Source of the DNA: Cristatella mucedo
Lineage: Eukaryota; Bryozoa; Phylactolaemata; Cristatellidae
Length of the DNA stretch: 64,000 nucleotides
Assembly: GCA_009760855.2 (NCBI GenBank)
Contig: WPIO01000030.1
Span: 2,473,001 to 2,537,000, forward strand
Direction of reading: 5' to 3'
In this document: positions 61,161-64,000 of the stretch, one piece after another
How positions within the stretch are numbered: the stretch's first letter is position 1
Layout of the letters: every line of letters begins with the position of its first letter
Position numbers and translations under genes: made by a program
Notes under the pieces: model-generated
What the model saw: only the letters and a program-made list of their open reading frames with translations
The model's database searches: none
What the model was told of the DNA's origin: nothing

Positions 61161-63179
61161 TTCCTAGCCGAACCGCTGGGCTAATGCGGCTTTAATGCCG
61201 ATATTTAGAAAGCCTTTCAGTTCTAATCGAGAGACATCTTTGCTAAGCTTGTCTCTTTTCTCGCCCCTTTGCAGTTGCCAGATCCCATGGGAAAGTTACC
61301 CTGGCCAAGTTTAGTCTGCATATACCGGCCAGGATCATACCAACCTCACTGCTTACGCCTACGAAATGCCAGTGGTGGGCCTCTTCAGGGCTATGTGCCG
61401 CCTTTGTCATTTCCCATCCGACCACTTCCTATTCTCTGGCGGCAGTAGACAAGGAATGCTGGATTCACCTGGACAATCTTAGGGCTCCCTGGGGCTGCTG
61501 ACGGCGAAGCTCTTTTCAGTCGTCGCTGCAATGGCTCATTCTCGCTGCGGCTCAACCGAGCTGAGCTCAACTTGGGCGCTCAGGCACCTGAGAGAATAAG
61601 CAGCAGCGCTAGCTCCTCAACAATTGGTCTCTGGATGGGGAGGACATTCCGAAGTGGATACAGTGGACTGTCACTGTAAGGAGGCGCTCGGAGATGACTC
61701 TTGCATGTAAATGCATGAAATGCAAAATGCATTGAAATGCATGAATTTGTGATGCGTTAAATGCATGCGAAATGCTCGAAATACATGAAAAAGTTTTGTT
61801 GCAACATCTAATTTACTGGAAATGAGTTTTCTGTAGCCATCTGGAGGGTAAAACTTGGCCTATATCGTTTCTCTTCAGAAAAAATTGTCATGTACTGATA
61901 GTGCTTGTCAAGTTCGCCATAAGGGGATTACCTTGCTTCTCCGGCTGATAAAGGGAATGTAATTTGGTATTTTTAAACCTACTATGTCGGTTCCCACTGC
62001 CACTTGTTCCTTGTCGGACTGGATTTGACTTTCAGAGCCTCACGCTCTTTCCATAGTACGCGACTAATCTTGCTGCCCCTGCGTGCCTTGGGATGTGACT
62101 TGGATTAGGCTTAGTCAGTAATAAACCGCTTACGGCCAGAGTTAGACTAAACCAGCTCTGCCAATACCGTCCCGTGGAGTCGATGGGGAAGGAATTCGAT
62201 AACCTTATCCTGAACTATTTGGTTTCATCCTGCCGGGATCACTTTCGATCGCAAGCGACCATTAACAGGTGTTTTTAGGAAACGATTCCGTTCCATGGCA
62301 ATTCTTATTTTTAGATAGTTGGACCCGTGCCAATACCATAAGTCACTATTTGATACGACAGCAAGGATATTGCACTAAAGAGCGTAGATACTGCAAGATC
62401 TCATGGTAAGCTTTCAGGGAAAGTAATTTCTGGCACAACTGAAGAGAGTAGTCGCCTTGCTAAGTTTCATTGTAGATTATCTCGGCTCATGGCGTCAGCA
62501 AACTGAAGCTATCGGAAAGCTCTATGCATACCAGCCATCGTTTGTAGACCTTAAAGGAAATCTGTGTCATAGCATAATTTGTTGAAGATAGGCTGGGGGT
62601 GAAAAATAATTCTAACTATTTACTAATTCAGGTATGAAGCTAAGACTTGCAATTCTTATAGTTCAAATCTAACATTTTAGCATGCACTGAAGTATGAAAA
62701 AATTAATTAGCTTGCTTTTGATCAACACGTTATTTAATTTTGTATTTCATGCCGATGATATTATCATTTTTCTTGCTGCTGAGTCATTTCGGCTGAACAT
62801 GTGTTTATAGACCTTAAAATTCAAATTAAATACCTATTAGTAATTTGTGGAACGATATTACGTTCTCTTAGGCAATATATAAATTAATTATATTTTTATT
62901 TGTATCTATTTATGTGGAAACGATTGAAGTTCTAAGCATTAGTTGAACATATTGTACTAATTATTCTTCATTACTCTTTAATTACCTTATCAGAAATACT
63001 TAATAAAAATCTATTAAGGTTACTTGAAGATTCGTAAGTTTAAAATTAGATGAGCGATATTTGCCTACAAGCTGGTTACAACAGTCAGCTATAAATAATA
63101 AAGATAGATCAGTCAAAGCCATCTGCGCTGAACTGAATCTCAATTTCCAGATTCGCGAGAACTAGTTGCAGGAGATAAT
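61161..63179. other. Unassigned; GC-richer block and ATGCAT-word cluster
   Basis: 61170-61690 is GC-richer than its flanks, and its frames have no recognised motif. Between 61701 and 61792 words such as TGCATG, ATGCAT and GAAATGC recur at close spacing. The rest is AT-rich with no gene seen. Confidence 0.4.
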
Positions 63180-64000
63180 AACAAAATAATACATTTGCAT
63201 AGCGCCCTAAAAGAACTAAATCTCTCTCTAGGCATTTTACAGATGCTGTACATAAAGCATTACTAAATACTTAAATACTTGGTGCTAACATCCGCAAGCA
63301 GCAGGCATAGTGTAAGCAGATATATGCACGCGAAAGACGAACCACAGAGTCCCAACAAATGCTGTAATAATCAGGTGTTTTGCAAGCTTTTTTTTATTAA
63401 ATGTAGCGTCAGGAGCGTTTTGACGCGCTTCGGTAGTCAGTTTTGGCTTTGGGAGCATAGGAACAAAAGGCGTGGTCTCCAACCGCTTTGAGGTTCGTAC
63501 AAGGTAAATAGCTAAATGATTCGAGTAAGAACAGTGAGCTGTACGATTCTTCGCCTGGTGGGGGAGTAGTTTTAATAGCTAGGCTGGAGCCAGAGAATAA
63601 AGTGACTTGGAAGTAAGTGACAGAATCTTGAGGTCAATGCACTGCCTGATTATGATTCAGTACAGGTCGGTGAGAAGTGGTGTGATGTCGCAATTGCTAC
63701 GCTCACGACAGATGAGTTTAGATGCAAAGTTTTTCACCAACTGTAAGCGCTCGATTGCACATGCTGCTAGACCAGCAAGAAGTAAGTTACAGAAGTCGAG
63801 ACGGGATGTCACAAATGAGTGGATCAATTTAGATGTAGTATCCTTGTCTAAATAAGCCCGAATTTTGGCAATGTTATGGAGCTGAAAGTAGGCAGATTTG
63901 ACTTTGAAACTGATGTGGTCGTCTAATCAAAGGTCGCTTTGGAACGAGACACGTAGATTACGTGCAGATTGCATGAGATATGCTGGAGGAGCAGATTTTG
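63180..64000 (-). mobile_element. LINE family A-related copy running off the window end
   Basis: The antisense 3' end (GCGCCCTAAAAGAACTAAAT...GGCATTTTACAGATGC) and a UTR shared with 31090-31200 are followed by C-terminal and thumb RT sequence, including CTCACGACAGATGAG, CAAGTCGAGACGG-type and GATGTGGTCGTCTAA blocks. Frames are broken. It represents a diverged subfamily together with 31037-31520. Confidence 0.75.

Overview
The window looks like animal nuclear DNA. There are no bacterial-style gene runs, ribosome binding sites or operons. Coding sequence appears only as short exons with GT/AG borders, and most of the DNA is decayed non-LTR retrotransposons, tRNA-derived SINEs, one hAT-type miniature DNA transposon and microsatellites. 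LDL-receptor class A (LDLa) exons with phase-1 introns on both sides point to a metazoan. The L2/CR1-type LINEs with (ATT)n tails suggest an invertebrate, but I cannot name the phylum from the sequence.

Host genes. Three minus-strand exons at 31.6, 20.3 and 12.7 kb each encode one complete LDLa module. All have the same cysteine spacing, the same GEDE calcium signature and phase-1 borders on both sides. They are best read as part of one minus-strand multi-LDLa gene with very large, repeat-filled introns, or as a cluster of related genes. A candidate minus-strand first exon at 17.3-17.5 kb encodes a short hydrophilic N-terminus, one membrane segment and a phase-1 donor. It could splice to the 12.7-kb LDLa exon. 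A 140-codon minus-strand frame at 11.7-12.1 kb is unassigned.

Mobile DNA. LINE family A (L2/CR1-like, about two dozen copies on both strands) ends in a conserved terminal stem-loop and an (ATT)n tail. Its best copy, at 50.8-52.7 kb, has an almost continuous reverse transcriptase. Family B (another CR1-group LINE) is older and lies mostly on the minus strand at 0.9-4.6, 7.2-9.4, 29.3-29.9 and 48.9-49.2 kb. SINE S1 (tRNA-like head, (ATTT)n tail) and SINE S2 (tRNA-like head fused to a copy of the family A 3' stem-loop) are each present four times. Nesting gives relative ages: A in B near 3.5 kb, S1 in B near 7.4 kb, S2 in B near 29.4 kb, S2 in A near 48.6 kb.

The most striking structure is a near-perfect inverted repeat. 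Two arms of 959 bp (17813-18771 and 19011-19969) flank a 239-bp spacer made of family B sequence, all inside the LDLa interval. The arms carry no recognisable gene. If transcribed, the locus would fold into a roughly 1-kb double-stranded RNA hairpin.

Layout: 0-11.5 kb LINE-rich; 11.5-35.8 kb LDLa interval with repeats; 35.8-58 kb LINE/SINE-dense with the youngest copies; 58-63 kb mostly unassigned; 63-64 kb another LINE A copy running off the end.
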